Shown here: in pieces, positions 39,080 through 47,830 of the stretch
How positions within the stretch are numbered: the first letter of the stretch is position 1
Layout of the letters: the number at the start of each line of letters is the position of its first letter
Assembly (NCBI RefSeq): GCF_024809855.1
Contig: NZ_JANUEM010000007.1
Span: 124,001 to 188,000 of the forward strand
Length of the DNA stretch: 64,000 nt
From: Rheinheimera pacifica
GTDB taxonomy: Bacteria; Pseudomonadota; Gammaproteobacteria; Enterobacterales; Alteromonadaceae
Reading direction: 5' to 3'
Made by a program: the position numbers and the translations under genes
The notes under the pieces: generated by a model
Database searches by the model: none
Seen by the model: only the letters and a program-made list of their open reading frames with translations
Told to the model about the DNA's origin: nothing

Positions 39080-40477
39080 ATGACTAATTCAATCTTACGT
39101 TATGAGCAACCGGGCTCATCAGTGGTATACCGTTTTATTGATCTGATGATTTTATGCGGCGTGTTTCTCGCCAGTATGCATCTGTATGGCGTGCCACTTG
39201 ATAAAGATTATCTGATATTGCTCAGCGTTTCGCTGGCAATATATTCTTACTTGGCAGAGTCAGTGCAGCTGTACCGCTCGTGGCGGGCAGGCCGGTTTTC
39301 CCAGATGCTAATCCATGTTGCCGCTATTCATACGGTGTCCTTCTTATTAATTGTTGCCGGTTTGTTCTTGTTAAAAGAAGCCGAGACTTTTTCGCGCCTG
39401 GCATTGGTTAGTTGGTATCTGGGCGGCTTAATGGTGCTGTTGTTATGGCGGGTTTCTGCCAGAGCGATGAAAACCTGGCGCCGTAAGCGTGGTTTGAGCC
39501 TGCAACAGGTAGCCATTATTGGTTTAACGCCGTCTGGCGTAGCCCTGCATAACGAAATAGCACAACATTTTGAGCTGGGTTTTAACTGTATCGGCTTTTT
39601 TGATGACCGCGTACCCGATCGTCTGGACGGCCTGCCAACAGAGTCGCTGCTGGGCAGCGTAGAAGATGCGGTGCAAATGGCCCGTACAGGCAAACTGGTA
39701 AAAATTTATATCTGTTTGCCGATGATGGCCGAAAAACGCATTGCAGACATTATCAGCCGCTTAGGTGATACCACTGCGGATGTCTTGATAGTACCAGATT
39801 TCCTGTTTAAAAATCTGATGCATGCCCGTATTGGTAACGTCGGCAGTATTGACACCATCAGTGTGTTTGAATCACCAATGTTTGGTTTTCAGAGCTTTTA
39901 CAAACGCAGCTTCGATGTACTGTTCAGCGGTACTGTGCTGCTACTTATTTCGCCGCTGCTGCTGATGATTGCCGCCGCTATTAAGCTCACGTCCAAAGGG
40001 CCGGTATTGTTTCGTCAGGACCGTTATGGCCTGGATGGTAAAAGAATTGGCGTGTACAAATTCCGCTCAATGAAAGTGATGGAAAATGGCGGCGCAGTAA
40101 CGCAGGCCAAACGCAACGACAGCCGGGTTACTGCCGTAGGTGCTTTTTTACGCCGTACCTCGCTAGATGAGCTGCCACAGTTTTTCAACGTACTGCTGGG
40201 TGAAATGTCGGTTGTCGGGCCAAGGCCTCATGCGGTGGCACATAACGAAGAGTACCGTAAGCAGGTTGCTTATTACATGCTGCGGCACAAGGTGCGCCCC
40301 GGGATTACCGGCTGGGCGCAGATCAACGGCTGGCGCGGTGAAACCGACACCCTGGAAAAAATGGAGATGCGGGTAAAGTATGATCTGGATTATATCCGCA
40401 ACTGGTCGCTGTTTTTTGATGTGCGAATCGTATTTAAAACAGTGTTTAAAGGCTTTGTTGATAAAAATGCGTACTAA
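39080..40477 (+). CDS. Undecaprenyl-phosphate glucose phosphotransferase (WcaJ/GumD-like)
   Basis: This inner-membrane enzyme starts the repeat unit by moving glucose-1-phosphate from UDP-glucose to undecaprenyl phosphate. It has 465 residues: four N-terminal TM helices, a Rossmann-like central domain (about 140-255), a fifth membrane segment (about 278-300), and a C-terminal bacterial sugar-transferase domain. Motifs include KRSFDV, FRQDRYGLDGK, YKFRSMK, DELPQF (363-368) and VGPRPHA. It heads the second block. An upstream in-frame ATG at 39017 would add 21 residues but lies inside the leader repeats and lacks a good ribosome site, so 39080 is preferred. Confidence 0.92.
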   Translation: MTNSILRYEQPGSSVVYRFIDLMILCGVFLASMHLYGVPLDKDYLILLSVSLAIYSYLAESVQLYRSWRAGRFSQMLIHVAAIHTVSFLLIVAGLFLLKEAETFSRLALVSWYLGGLMVLLLWRVSARAMKTWRRKRGLSLQQVAIIGLTPSGVALHNEIAQHFELGFNCIGFFDDRVPDRLDGLPTESLLGSVEDAVQMARTGKLVKIYICLPMMAEKRIADIISRLGDTTADVLIVPDFLFKNLMHARIGNVGSIDTISVFESPMFGFQSFYKRSFDVLFSGTVLLLISPLLLMIAAAIKLTSKGPVLFRQDRYGLDGKRIGVYKFRSMKVMENGGAVTQAKRNDSRVTAVGAFLRRTSLDELPQFFNVLLGEMSVVGPRPHAVAHNEEYRKQVAYYMLRHKVRPGITGWAQINGWRGETDTLEKMEMRVKYDLDYIRNWSLFFDVRIVFKTVFKGFVDKNAY

Positions 40478-40488
40478 CAGGAAGACAG

Positions 40489-41688
40489 ATGTATTGTAAT
40501 GTGATCTTGTGTCGGTCGGTGCTGGCGGTGTTGTTGTTTGGCAGTATAGATTTATCTGCACAGGAACTGGTACGCAATGCCATCAGAACTGAGTCTGGTA
40601 TTGATTTTATTCCGGAGCTGCGTTTTGAGCTGCGCCACGATGACAACATTGCTAATGCGCCTGAAGCTGAGCGCAGTAGCTGGATTTCGTTGTTAACGCC
40701 TAAGCTTACTGCGCAGTTATTATCTGGCCCTAACGAGTATCAGGCGGCACTGGAGCTGGCATCCGGCAGTTATCTTAGCAGCAGTGATGACAGCTACCTG
40801 GATTGGAATTTTAGTACCGCAGCGTTAGTGGAATTGTCGCACCGGCACCGGTTTGATATTAAAGGCCGCTACGCTGCCGCACATGAGGCCAGAGGTACCG
40901 GTATTACTGAAGGCCAGGGAAATAACCTTACTGAACCTGCCGACTTGCGCTTATTTAGTGTGCAGGGTGCCTACGAATATGGTGCTAAAAACAGCCGGAC
41001 CCGGTTGCGTTTACTCACCGCATATTACGATAAAGATTATCGTAACTACGAAGCACTAACACAGTTTCGTACTTACCACAGCATCAAACTGGGTACTGAA
41101 CTGTATTACAACACCGGCGCTAACACCCGGCTGATCACGGAAATCAGCCGCTTACACACCCGTTATGATAATACCGATATCAGTGGCAGCCGGGATAGCG
41201 ACACTATGAATTACCGCCTGGGCGGCCGCTGGCAACCCAGTGAGCTAACCTCAGCAGAGCTGCGGTTTGGTTACCAGAACCGCCAGTTTGACAACCCGCA
41301 GCGGCAGGATTTCTCCGGCCTGGCCTGGGAGACTGCAGTGCAGTGGGCACCGCTGAGTTATTCCCGTTTTAATCTCAGTACCGGCCGTCAATCAAAAGAA
41401 CCTGATACACAAGGTGATTTTGTTAAAGAAACCCATTACAGCCTGTTCTGGCATCACCAATGGCAGCCGCTGTTCAGCAGCAGTTTGGGTGTGAAAAGAG
41501 TAAATGACGACTACACCGGTTTTGACCGGCGCGACAGGCTGACCAGTTACCAGCTAAGTGGTAAATACTCGCTGTTACCGCAGCTGTTGTTAAATGCCGG
41601 TGTGCGGCTACACCGTAACAATTCTTCGCAGGCAAACATTGAATTCGATAAAAATGAAGTCTTTGTTGCTGTGCAGTTCGCGTTATGA
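40489..41688 (+). CDS. Outer-membrane beta-barrel protein of the exopolysaccharide system (EpsL/BBP2-like)
   Basis: This 399-residue protein has a signal peptide (ending near SIDLSAQ). The rest is made almost entirely of alternating amphipathic strands with many Tyr, Arg and Asp residues, and ends in VAVQFAL. The start of the mature part, FIPELRFELRHDDNI, matches the TIGR03014/EpsL and BBP2_2 group, which are barrels found in polysaccharide export loci. It probably forms the outer-membrane pore or an associated barrel for secretion, working with the short export protein encoded next. It lies 11 bases after the initiating transferase and overlaps the following gene. Confidence 0.8.
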   Translation: MYCNVILCRSVLAVLLFGSIDLSAQELVRNAIRTESGIDFIPELRFELRHDDNIANAPEAERSSWISLLTPKLTAQLLSGPNEYQAALELASGSYLSSSDDSYLDWNFSTAALVELSHRHRFDIKGRYAAAHEARGTGITEGQGNNLTEPADLRLFSVQGAYEYGAKNSRTRLRLLTAYYDKDYRNYEALTQFRTYHSIKLGTELYYNTGANTRLITEISRLHTRYDNTDISGSRDSDTMNYRLGGRWQPSELTSAELRFGYQNRQFDNPQRQDFSGLAWETAVQWAPLSYSRFNLSTGRQSKEPDTQGDFVKETHYSLFWHHQWQPLFSSSLGVKRVNDDYTGFDRRDRLTSYQLSGKYSLLPQLLLNAGVRLHRNNSSQANIEFDKNEVFVAVQFAL

Positions 41689-42218
41689 GGATCAAGATGT
41701 CAAATCGTGTTATAGCCGCCGTACTCTTCTGTTTGTTTATTGGCTGGCCGTTAAGTGCGCAAGAGCAATATGTACTGGGCCCCGGTGATCTTATCGTGAT
41801 TAAAGTATACGGGCAGGACGATCTGGAGCTGCAAACCCGGTTGACAGACAGTGGCACGATAAATTATCCGTTTCTGGGTAAGTTGCAACTGAGCGGAAAA
41901 AGCATCAAACAGGTTGAGGCATTAATTTATCAGGGCCTTAAAGGCGACTATCTGGTTGAGCCTAACGTATTTGTTGGCATGGTAGAGTACCGGCCGTTTT
42001 ATATTCATGGTGAAGTAAAACAACCTGGTGCTTACCCATATCAGCCTGGCATGACGGTAAACCAGGCTATTGCGCTGGCTGGCGGCATGACAGAGCGCGC
42101 ATCCAGAGAAAAAATCCGCATTTCCCGCGAAGGTGACAAAAACCAGAATGAAAACGGCAGCCTCAGCAGCCGTATTCTGGCTGGTGATACTATTACTATC
42201 GAACAGAGATTTTTCTGA
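41685..42218 (+). CDS. Polysaccharide export protein (Wza/GumB-like, short form)
   Basis: This periplasmic export protein has 177 residues. The Poly_export domain (YVLGPGDLIVIKVYGQDDLE, about 26-45) is followed by one SLBB domain (FYIHGEVKQPGAYPYQPGMT, about 105-124). It is much shorter than E. coli Wza (about 380 residues) and has no lipobox: the signal peptide ends in WPLSAQEQ, so the protein is probably soluble rather than a lipoprotein. It lacks the C-terminal amphipathic helix that forms the Wza pore, so the adjacent beta-barrel may supply the outer-membrane channel. The gene overlaps the barrel gene by four bases. Confidence 0.9.
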   Translation: MRIKMSNRVIAAVLFCLFIGWPLSAQEQYVLGPGDLIVIKVYGQDDLELQTRLTDSGTINYPFLGKLQLSGKSIKQVEALIYQGLKGDYLVEPNVFVGMVEYRPFYIHGEVKQPGAYPYQPGMTVNQAIALAGGMTERASREKIRISREGDKNQNENGSLSSRILAGDTITIEQRFF

Positions 42219-42220
42219 TT

Positions 42221-44383
42221 ATGGCTGTGTATTCGAGTGAAAAACCGCTGGCATCAGGTGAGCAACTGGTTGATGTCAGCAAGTTGTTTGGCGTAATTGG
42301 CCGTTTTAAATGGCGCATATTAATACTGGCCTTTAGCAGTGCCATTTTAGCTGCCAGTATTGCGCAAAATATGACACCAATATACCGCTCTACTGCTACC
42401 TTGCTGATTGAGGCACAGCAGGCCAGAGCAATTAAAATTGACGAAGTGTATGGTTTTAATTCAGCACAGCAGGAATATTACCTGACACAGTTTGAAATTT
42501 TAAAATCACGCTCTGTTGCCGAACGGGTGTTCGACGAGCTGTCACTGGCAGGGCATCCGGCCCTGCAGGGCAAACCTTCATTAAGCAGCAAAGCTAAAGC
42601 GTATGTTAAATCACTGCTGAGCCCGCCGACATCGGCATCAGTTGACTCTGAGCTAAGCAGTGCTTTAACGCATAAGCGCAGGCTGGACAAATTTAGCAGC
42701 GGCATTCAGGTAAATCCGGTACGCAAAACCCAATTGGTAAACCTGAGTTATCAGTCGTCTGATCCACGTCTGGCACAGGCAGTAGCCAATGCTATTGGCG
42801 AGGCTTATATCTCCAGCCAGCTTGACGCCAGATTAGGTATCACGCAAAAAGCCAGCAGTTGGCTGGGGGGCCGTATTGGCGAGTTGCGTGAGCGTTTGGA
42901 GCAATCAGAGGCCCGGCTTGAAGCGTTTCGTGCACAACATAATCTGGTTGATGTAGAAGGCGTAACCGCGCTGGATGCCCGCGAGTTAGAACGACTAAAC
43001 GAAGAGCTGACAGATGCGCGCTCGAAAAAAGCTAAAGCCGAAGGTTTTTTAGCACTGGTGCGTCAGTTTGATCAACACGATGTATCGGGGCTGGAGAGCC
43101 TGCCTGAAATTACCTCACATCCGTCGGTACAAAATGTTAAACGTGAGGTTATGGCAGTAGAGCGCAAGTATTCTGAGCTTAACAAGGTATACGGGCCTAA
43201 ACACCCGAAAATGATTGCCGTGCAAGCCGAATTGCTAGCGGTAAATAATAGCCTGCGTCAGCAAATAAACCGCCTGATAGAAGGGATTGAAAAAGAAGCC
43301 CAAAGTGCAGAAAGGCGGTTGGCTTCGCTGGAGCAGCAATTTAGCCGCACTAAAACGGCATTTTCCAGCCTGGGATCAGTTGAATCAGATTACCGCCGGT
43401 TACAGCGCGAAGTAGAAACCAACCAGTTGTTATTTGAAAGCTTTTTTGCCCGGCAGAAAGAAACTGAAGTAACCGGCGATTTTGATGCTCCTATCGCCCG
43501 TTTTACTGACCGTGCTGTATTGCCATCAGAGCCGGTTAAACCGAATAAAAAGCTGATTGTTATACTGACGTTTATGTCAACCTTGTTGCTGGGTGCCATC
43601 ATTGCCTTGCTGCAGGATATGCTTAACGATACCGTTAAAAATACTGCTGATATAGAGCAGGTACTGGCCCAGTGTGCACTGGGTTATTTACCTAAAGGCC
43701 AGAAAAAGAAAAATGAGCAGCAGCGCAGCCTGGCGTATTTTGATCCGAAACAGCGCCGTTACAGCGAGTCGGTGCGTAATATCCGCACAGCGTTATCATT
43801 AATGGCGCTGGATAAACCACTGCAGGTTATCGAAATTACCTCATCGCAGCCACAGGAAGGTAAAACCACGGTAAGTATCAATCTGGCGTTTGCTTTTGCG
43901 GCGCTTGAGCGCGTGCTGTTAATTGATGCCGATTTGCGTAAACCTTCAGTGGGCTCACGGTTTAATTTGCCAGCGTACCAAAGTGGTTTAGCCAATATAT
44001 TGTCGCGCACTGCAACACTGGACGAATGTATTGTTAAAGATGTGCAGGAAGGGGTTGATGTTATGCCTGCCGGTGCTATACCGTTAAACCCGATGGAGCT
44101 GCTGGCAGGTAATGGCCTGCAAAGCTTACTGGCTGAGCTAAAAGGGCGCTATGACAAAATTATTATTGATACCGCGCCGGTACAGGCGGTGAGTGATCCT
44201 TTGCTGATAGCACCGCACGCTGATGCCGTGGTGCTGGTTGTTAAAGCGGATCACACCCGTATCCCGCTGGTGCAACACACACTAGGACAATTACATCAGG
44301 CCCATGCCCGGGTGTATGGCGTGGTACTTAACCAGATGAAAATGAACAAAACCGAGCCTTATTATGCCAATTACGGTGTGTAA
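42221..44383 (+). CDS. Polysaccharide co-polymerase / tyrosine autokinase (Wzc/GumC-like)
   Basis: This inner-membrane protein of 720 residues controls chain length and export. It has a Wzz domain with TM1 (about 31-48) and TM2 (about 444-464) enclosing a coiled-coil periplasmic region. The cytoplasmic BY-kinase domain has Walker A SSQPQEGKTT (541-550, Lys548), Walker A' LLIDADLRKP (566-575) and Walker B KIIIDTAPV (646-654). The C-terminal tail has three tyrosines (714, 715, 718) that are likely autophosphorylation sites. It works with the PHP-type phosphatase encoded next and the export protein encoded just before. Confidence 0.94.
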   Translation: MAVYSSEKPLASGEQLVDVSKLFGVIGRFKWRILILAFSSAILAASIAQNMTPIYRSTATLLIEAQQARAIKIDEVYGFNSAQQEYYLTQFEILKSRSVAERVFDELSLAGHPALQGKPSLSSKAKAYVKSLLSPPTSASVDSELSSALTHKRRLDKFSSGIQVNPVRKTQLVNLSYQSSDPRLAQAVANAIGEAYISSQLDARLGITQKASSWLGGRIGELRERLEQSEARLEAFRAQHNLVDVEGVTALDARELERLNEELTDARSKKAKAEGFLALVRQFDQHDVSGLESLPEITSHPSVQNVKREVMAVERKYSELNKVYGPKHPKMIAVQAELLAVNNSLRQQINRLIEGIEKEAQSAERRLASLEQQFSRTKTAFSSLGSVESDYRRLQREVETNQLLFESFFARQKETEVTGDFDAPIARFTDRAVLPSEPVKPNKKLIVILTFMSTLLLGAIIALLQDMLNDTVKNTADIEQVLAQCALGYLPKGQKKKNEQQRSLAYFDPKQRRYSESVRNIRTALSLMALDKPLQVIEITSSQPQEGKTTVSINLAFAFAALERVLLIDADLRKPSVGSRFNLPAYQSGLANILSRTATLDECIVKDVQEGVDVMPAGAIPLNPMELLAGNGLQSLLAELKGRYDKIIIDTAPVQAVSDPLLIAPHADAVVLVVKADHTRIPLVQHTLGQLHQAHARVYGVVLNQMKMNKTEPYYANYGV

Positions 44384-44406
44384 ACCGGTTACCGGCAGAC
44401 AGCATA

Positions 44407-45153
44407 ATGATGTTTGACCTGCATAACCATATATTGCCCGGCGTAGATGATGGCGCCAGAGATATGGCCGAAGCGCTGGCTTTGCTGCAACTGGCACAGC
44501 AGCAGGGTATCAGCCATATGCTGGCAACACCGCACCTGCATGCCGGGCGTTATAACAACAGTGCAGCCTCTATAACTGAAGCCATAACTGCGCTGCAACA
44601 GGCAGCAAGTGCTGCAGGTATTGACATAACCCTGGCCGCAGCTGCCGAGGTGCGTATCGGCGCAGAAATATTGCCATTGATTGAACAGCAACAACTGCCC
44701 TTTATTGGCCGTTATCAGGGTAATAAGGTGTTGTTGCTTGAATTGCCACATAGCCATATTCCGGCAGGTAGCGATAAGCTGCTGGCTTGGCTGGCACGGC
44801 ACGATATTACCGTAATGCTGGCGCACCCGGAGCGAAACCGCGATTTTTTGGCCATGCCGGATAAAATTAAGCCGTTTATTAAAGCCGGTTGTTTGTTTCA
44901 GCTAACGGCTGCAGCGCTTGACGGTGATATGGGATTGGATGTTAAAACCTTAGCGCAGCACTGGTTAAAGCAGGGGCTTTACCATGTTATTGCCAGCGAT
45001 GCGCATTCTGTTAAACGCCGCCCGCCTAAACTACAACTGGCATACCAACACTGTTGTCAGTTGGTGGGTGAAGAGCAAGCCAAGCAATTATGTGTACTTA
45101 ACCCGGCACAACTGGCCGGGCCGGTATTTAGCGCCGGTATACTGTTAAATTAG
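44407..45153 (+). CDS. PHP-family tyrosine phosphatase (CpsB/CapC/YwqE-like)
   Basis: This manganese-dependent tyrosine phosphatase of 248 residues probably dephosphorylates the preceding kinase. The PHP motifs are DLHNHILPGVDDGARD (4-19), TPHLH (about 41-45), the Glu in AAAEVRIG (about 81), AHPERN near 139-144, and SDAHSVK near 198-204. This type is usual with BY-kinases in Firmicutes and some proteobacteria, in place of the low-molecular-weight Wzb. Tandem ATGs at 44407 and 44410 are both possible starts. It ends 12 bases from the convergent gene. Confidence 0.9.
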   Translation: MMFDLHNHILPGVDDGARDMAEALALLQLAQQQGISHMLATPHLHAGRYNNSAASITEAITALQQAASAAGIDITLAAAAEVRIGAEILPLIEQQQLPFIGRYQGNKVLLLELPHSHIPAGSDKLLAWLARHDITVMLAHPERNRDFLAMPDKIKPFIKAGCLFQLTAAALDGDMGLDVKTLAQHWLKQGLYHVIASDAHSVKRRPPKLQLAYQHCCQLVGEEQAKQLCVLNPAQLAGPVFSAGILLN

Positions 45154-45165
45154 ATACTTTTCAGA

Positions 45166-46389
45166 TTAAAAACAGGTATCCAGGTTTTGCAGCAGGTTGT
45201 AATTATCGTCAGCCAGCCACAGGCTGCGCCATTTATCAAATGTCAGACAGGGGTGTGAAGTCCCCAGCAACACCATGTCACCGATCTGTGGTTCAATGCT
45301 ATTGTCGTAACGCCAGAAAGCATGCTGATCCATCACTTTGCTGGTTTCACACTGGCTGAGCTTATCACTTAGCAATTGGCCATTACGGTAAATAGCCATG
45401 GCCTGGGGCAGGCCGGCATCAAAGGCGGCATCACGTTTACCAAACCCCAGCACCGCCAGCCCGGGTTCCGGCAATGATTGCACATAAGCTGCCAACTCAA
45501 GCGCGTTTTGTAAGTCTTCGCCTAAACGGCAAGCGGTATTGCTGCGGGCCAGAACCTGCTGTTGGGCCTGCTGGTAAATACCAACATCATGGCTGATATA
45601 GCAGCCCGGCCGCAGCACTATCTGCATACTGTCGGGTAAGGTAGCTTTTTTTAGCTCTGCCGCCACTATGTCATACCAGGCCGAGCCAGCACCGCTGATC
45701 AGTGCTGTGGGGTATTGCAGCAATTGTTGTCTGAACAGCGCTTTTGCCAGTGCAGCGGTCTGTTGCACAAACTGGCGCACACTGCGTGCGGTATCTGCAC
45801 TTTTAATTACGCCTTCATAAAACTCTACACCTGCAAGGCTAAGCCCGGGTAAGGTTACCAGTTGCTGTGCCAGTTCAACGGCCTGCTGATTAGTGCGGCA
45901 ACCACAACGTCCGCCGGGTACGCCCAGCTCTATCAGCACCGGCAAACATAAGCCTTCTGCGCTGAAAAAAGCCGATAAAGCGCTGGCATTATCAATATTG
46001 TCGATGCAGACATAAATCTCGTTACCGCTGGCCAGCAGTGTGGCAATCACTGCCATATTCGCTTTACCTACCAGTTGATTCGCCAGGATCAACCGTTTGG
46101 CGCCAGCCTGCACGGCTACCTGCGCCTGATAGGGCGTGGCTACGGTAATACCCCAGGCACCGGCCGCAAGTTGCTGTTGAAATAACCAGGGCGTCATGCT
46201 GGTTTTACCGTGTGGCGCCAGTAACACACCGCTGGCATCAGCAAAGTTCTGCATCCATTGCAGGTTATGTTGTAGTGCACTGTGTTTCAGAACAACTGCA
46301 GGCAGGCAGATATCCTGTTGCAGCAAGTTTAACTGCTGTTGGTTAGCCAGGGGGCTTGCAGATTTTTGCTGTATATTTTGGTACTTCAT
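45166..46389 (-). CDS. PLP-dependent D-amino-acid lyase/dehydratase (DSD1 / D-threonine aldolase-like)
   Basis: This 407-residue fold-type III PLP enzyme (alanine racemase N-terminal fold) belongs to the D-serine dehydratase-like / D-threonine aldolase group. The PLP-binding lysine is Lys62 in APHGKTSMTP. The metal site typical of this group is visible as His379 and Cys381 in LGTSHPCLTFDKW. Members deaminate or cleave beta-hydroxy D-amino acids, often giving a reactive enamine or imine. It is read divergently from the rpiR-ridA-symporter-M81 unit; the shared gap contains two copies of a 13-bp inverted repeat. Pairing with RidA, which hydrolyses such imines, supports the dehydratase-like reading. 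Confidence 0.85.
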   Translation of the reverse strand: MKYQNIQQKSASPLANQQQLNLLQQDICLPAVVLKHSALQHNLQWMQNFADASGVLLAPHGKTSMTPWLFQQQLAAGAWGITVATPYQAQVAVQAGAKRLILANQLVGKANMAVIATLLASGNEIYVCIDNIDNASALSAFFSAEGLCLPVLIELGVPGGRCGCRTNQQAVELAQQLVTLPGLSLAGVEFYEGVIKSADTARSVRQFVQQTAALAKALFRQQLLQYPTALISGAGSAWYDIVAAELKKATLPDSMQIVLRPGCYISHDVGIYQQAQQQVLARSNTACRLGEDLQNALELAAYVQSLPEPGLAVLGFGKRDAAFDAGLPQAMAIYRNGQLLSDKLSQCETSKVMDQHAFWRYDNSIEPQIGDMVLLGTSHPCLTFDKWRSLWLADDNYNLLQNLDTCF

Positions 46390-46484
46390 AACATCATGCT
46401 CTTGGCTTGTTAATGTTTATATCGCTTTAATTTTGGTAAATTGCTGTAATAAAGCCATATTGATATTTACTTTTATGTTGCTTT

Positions 46485-46497
46485 GGTACAAAGTACC
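46485..46497. promoter_or_regulatory. Predicted operator 1: GGTACAAAGTACC
   Basis: A 13-bp inverted repeat (GGTAC-AAA-GTACC) between the divergent D-amino-acid lyase and rpiR genes. Three related copies occur at 46531, 54023 and 54128. I infer that it is the site of the RpiR-family regulator encoded beside it. Confidence 0.6.
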
Positions 46498-46530
46498 GTT
46501 CTGCTTCAGTTAAATGTTACTTTAGCAAAG

Positions 46531-46543
46531 GTTACTGAGTAAC
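46531..46543. promoter_or_regulatory. Predicted operator 2: GTTACTGAGTAAC
   Basis: An inverted repeat GTTAC-TGA-GTAAC, 12 bp before the rpiR ATG and 46 bp centre-to-centre from operator 1. A further half-site GTTACTTT lies at 46516-46523. A site this close to the start codon fits autorepression. Confidence 0.6.
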
Positions 46544-46554
46544 ACCATAAGCAA

Positions 46555-47430
46555 ATGGATAAAACGATGAGTTATGAAATAGATGTGCTGTCGCGTATCT
46601 CAGAGCGCTTTGTTGAAATGAGTGAATCTGAGCAAAGAGTGGCTCAGGTAATACTGGATAATGTGAAAGCAGCGAGTGAAATGAGTATTGCCAGGCTATC
46701 GGAAAGTGCTGGTGTCAGCCAGGCCACCGTTACCCGTTTTGCCCGCACGGTAGATTGTAAAGATGTACGGCAGCTTAAAGTTAAGCTGGCGCAATCGTTA
46801 GCGGTAGGGCAGCGCTTTGTGGAAGAAACGCCTGATCTGGACGGTATTCAGGGTGTGTATGAAGCGATTAAAAATACGCTGGATCTAAGCCGCAAGTTAT
46901 TGGTCGAGGCCGATATAAAACTGGCGGTCAGCTATTTACAAAATGCACGGATGATCTTTTGCATTGGCATGGGTGGCGGCTCATCTATTGGTTCGCAGGA
47001 ACTGCAATACCGTTTGTTTCGCTTTGGCATGCCGGTATGCAGTTATCAGGATGGCTTACTAACACGCATGGTAGCTGCTGCCGTTGAACCGCAAGACGTT
47101 GTGGTCGCTATTTCATTAACCGGTAACACCGGTGAAATTATCGATTCTGCGGCTATTGCCCGCCAGTATGGCGCCAAAGTTATTGCTATTACCAAGCCGG
47201 GTTCACAGCTTGCCGCCAATGCTGACATTGTGCTGGGGTTACAGGCACCGGAAACTGACTTTATCTACAAACCTTCAGCGTCACGTTATGCCATGCTGGC
47301 CATTATTGATGTGCTGGCAACTGAAGTAGCCAAGCTGAATAAACGTAAATCGCGTGACAAATTGCGCCGGGTAAAACTGTCGCTCGACAGCCATCGCGGC
47401 GGTGATGATCGTCAGCCACTGGGAGATTAA
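46555..47430 (+). CDS. RpiR/MurR-family transcriptional regulator
   Basis: This 291-residue regulator has an N-terminal HTH_6 domain (about 8-85; the recognition part SESAGVSQATVTRFARTVDC lies near 49-68) and a C-terminal SIS sugar-phosphate-binding domain (about 120-260, with IGMGGGSSIGSQELQ and ISLTGNTGEIIDSA). RpiR proteins usually sense phosphosugars such as MurNAc-6-P or GlcNAc-6-P. The first in-frame ATG (46555) lacks a good ribosome site; the ATG at 46567 (MSYEIDV) is an alternative. It begins a four-gene unit with ridA, a symporter and an M81 gene. The duplicated 13-bp repeats before it and before the GH20/TonB genes are its likely targets. Confidence 0.9.
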   Translation: MDKTMSYEIDVLSRISERFVEMSESEQRVAQVILDNVKAASEMSIARLSESAGVSQATVTRFARTVDCKDVRQLKVKLAQSLAVGQRFVEETPDLDGIQGVYEAIKNTLDLSRKLLVEADIKLAVSYLQNARMIFCIGMGGGSSIGSQELQYRLFRFGMPVCSYQDGLLTRMVAAAVEPQDVVVAISLTGNTGEIIDSAAIARQYGAKVIAITKPGSQLAANADIVLGLQAPETDFIYKPSASRYAMLAIIDVLATEVAKLNKRKSRDKLRRVKLSLDSHRGGDDRQPLGD

Positions 47431-47436
47431 TCAGCA

Positions 47437-47829
47437 ATGACTATAAAACGTTATGGTGTGGACGAAAGCACCGGCACCGGCGGGCAAAAATTACCCTTTG
47501 CCAAAGCGGTGGAAGCCGCAGGCTGGCTGTATGTGTCTGGCCAGACACCGATGCGTAATGGCGAGGTGGTAGAAGGCGGCATTGTGGAGCAATCTGAGCT
47601 GGCCCTGAAAAACTGCCTGGATATTATGCAACAGGCGGGCTACAGCCTGGCTGATGTGGTGCATGTAAAGGTGTACCTTACCGATGCACGCTATTTCAGC
47701 AGTTTTAATCAGGTGTTTCGCCGGATATTCAGCGAGGCACCACCGGCACGGATCTGTGCAGTGGCTGATTTGGTGGTTGACTGCAAAGTAGAAGTTGACC
47801 TGACATGCTATCGCGCCGACAGAGCCTGA
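47437..47829 (+). CDS. RidA-family enamine/imine deaminase
   Basis: This 130-residue RidA/YjgF homologue hydrolyses reactive 2-aminoacrylate-type imines released by PLP dehydratases to keto acids and ammonia. The catalytic arginine is Arg105 in PPARICAVADL, and Glu119 in KVEVDL is also conserved. It lies six bases after rpiR with a GGGAG ribosome site, and one base before the symporter gene. Its presence next to a D-serine-dehydratase-like enzyme argues that the pathway makes such an imine. RidA paralogues in catabolic operons are often substrate-specific, so this is not necessarily the general housekeeping RidA. Confidence 0.9.
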   Translation: MTIKRYGVDESTGTGGQKLPFAKAVEAAGWLYVSGQTPMRNGEVVEGGIVEQSELALKNCLDIMQQAGYSLADVVHVKVYLTDARYFSSFNQVFRRIFSEAPPARICAVADLVVDCKVEVDLTCYRADRA

Positions 47830-47830
47830 G

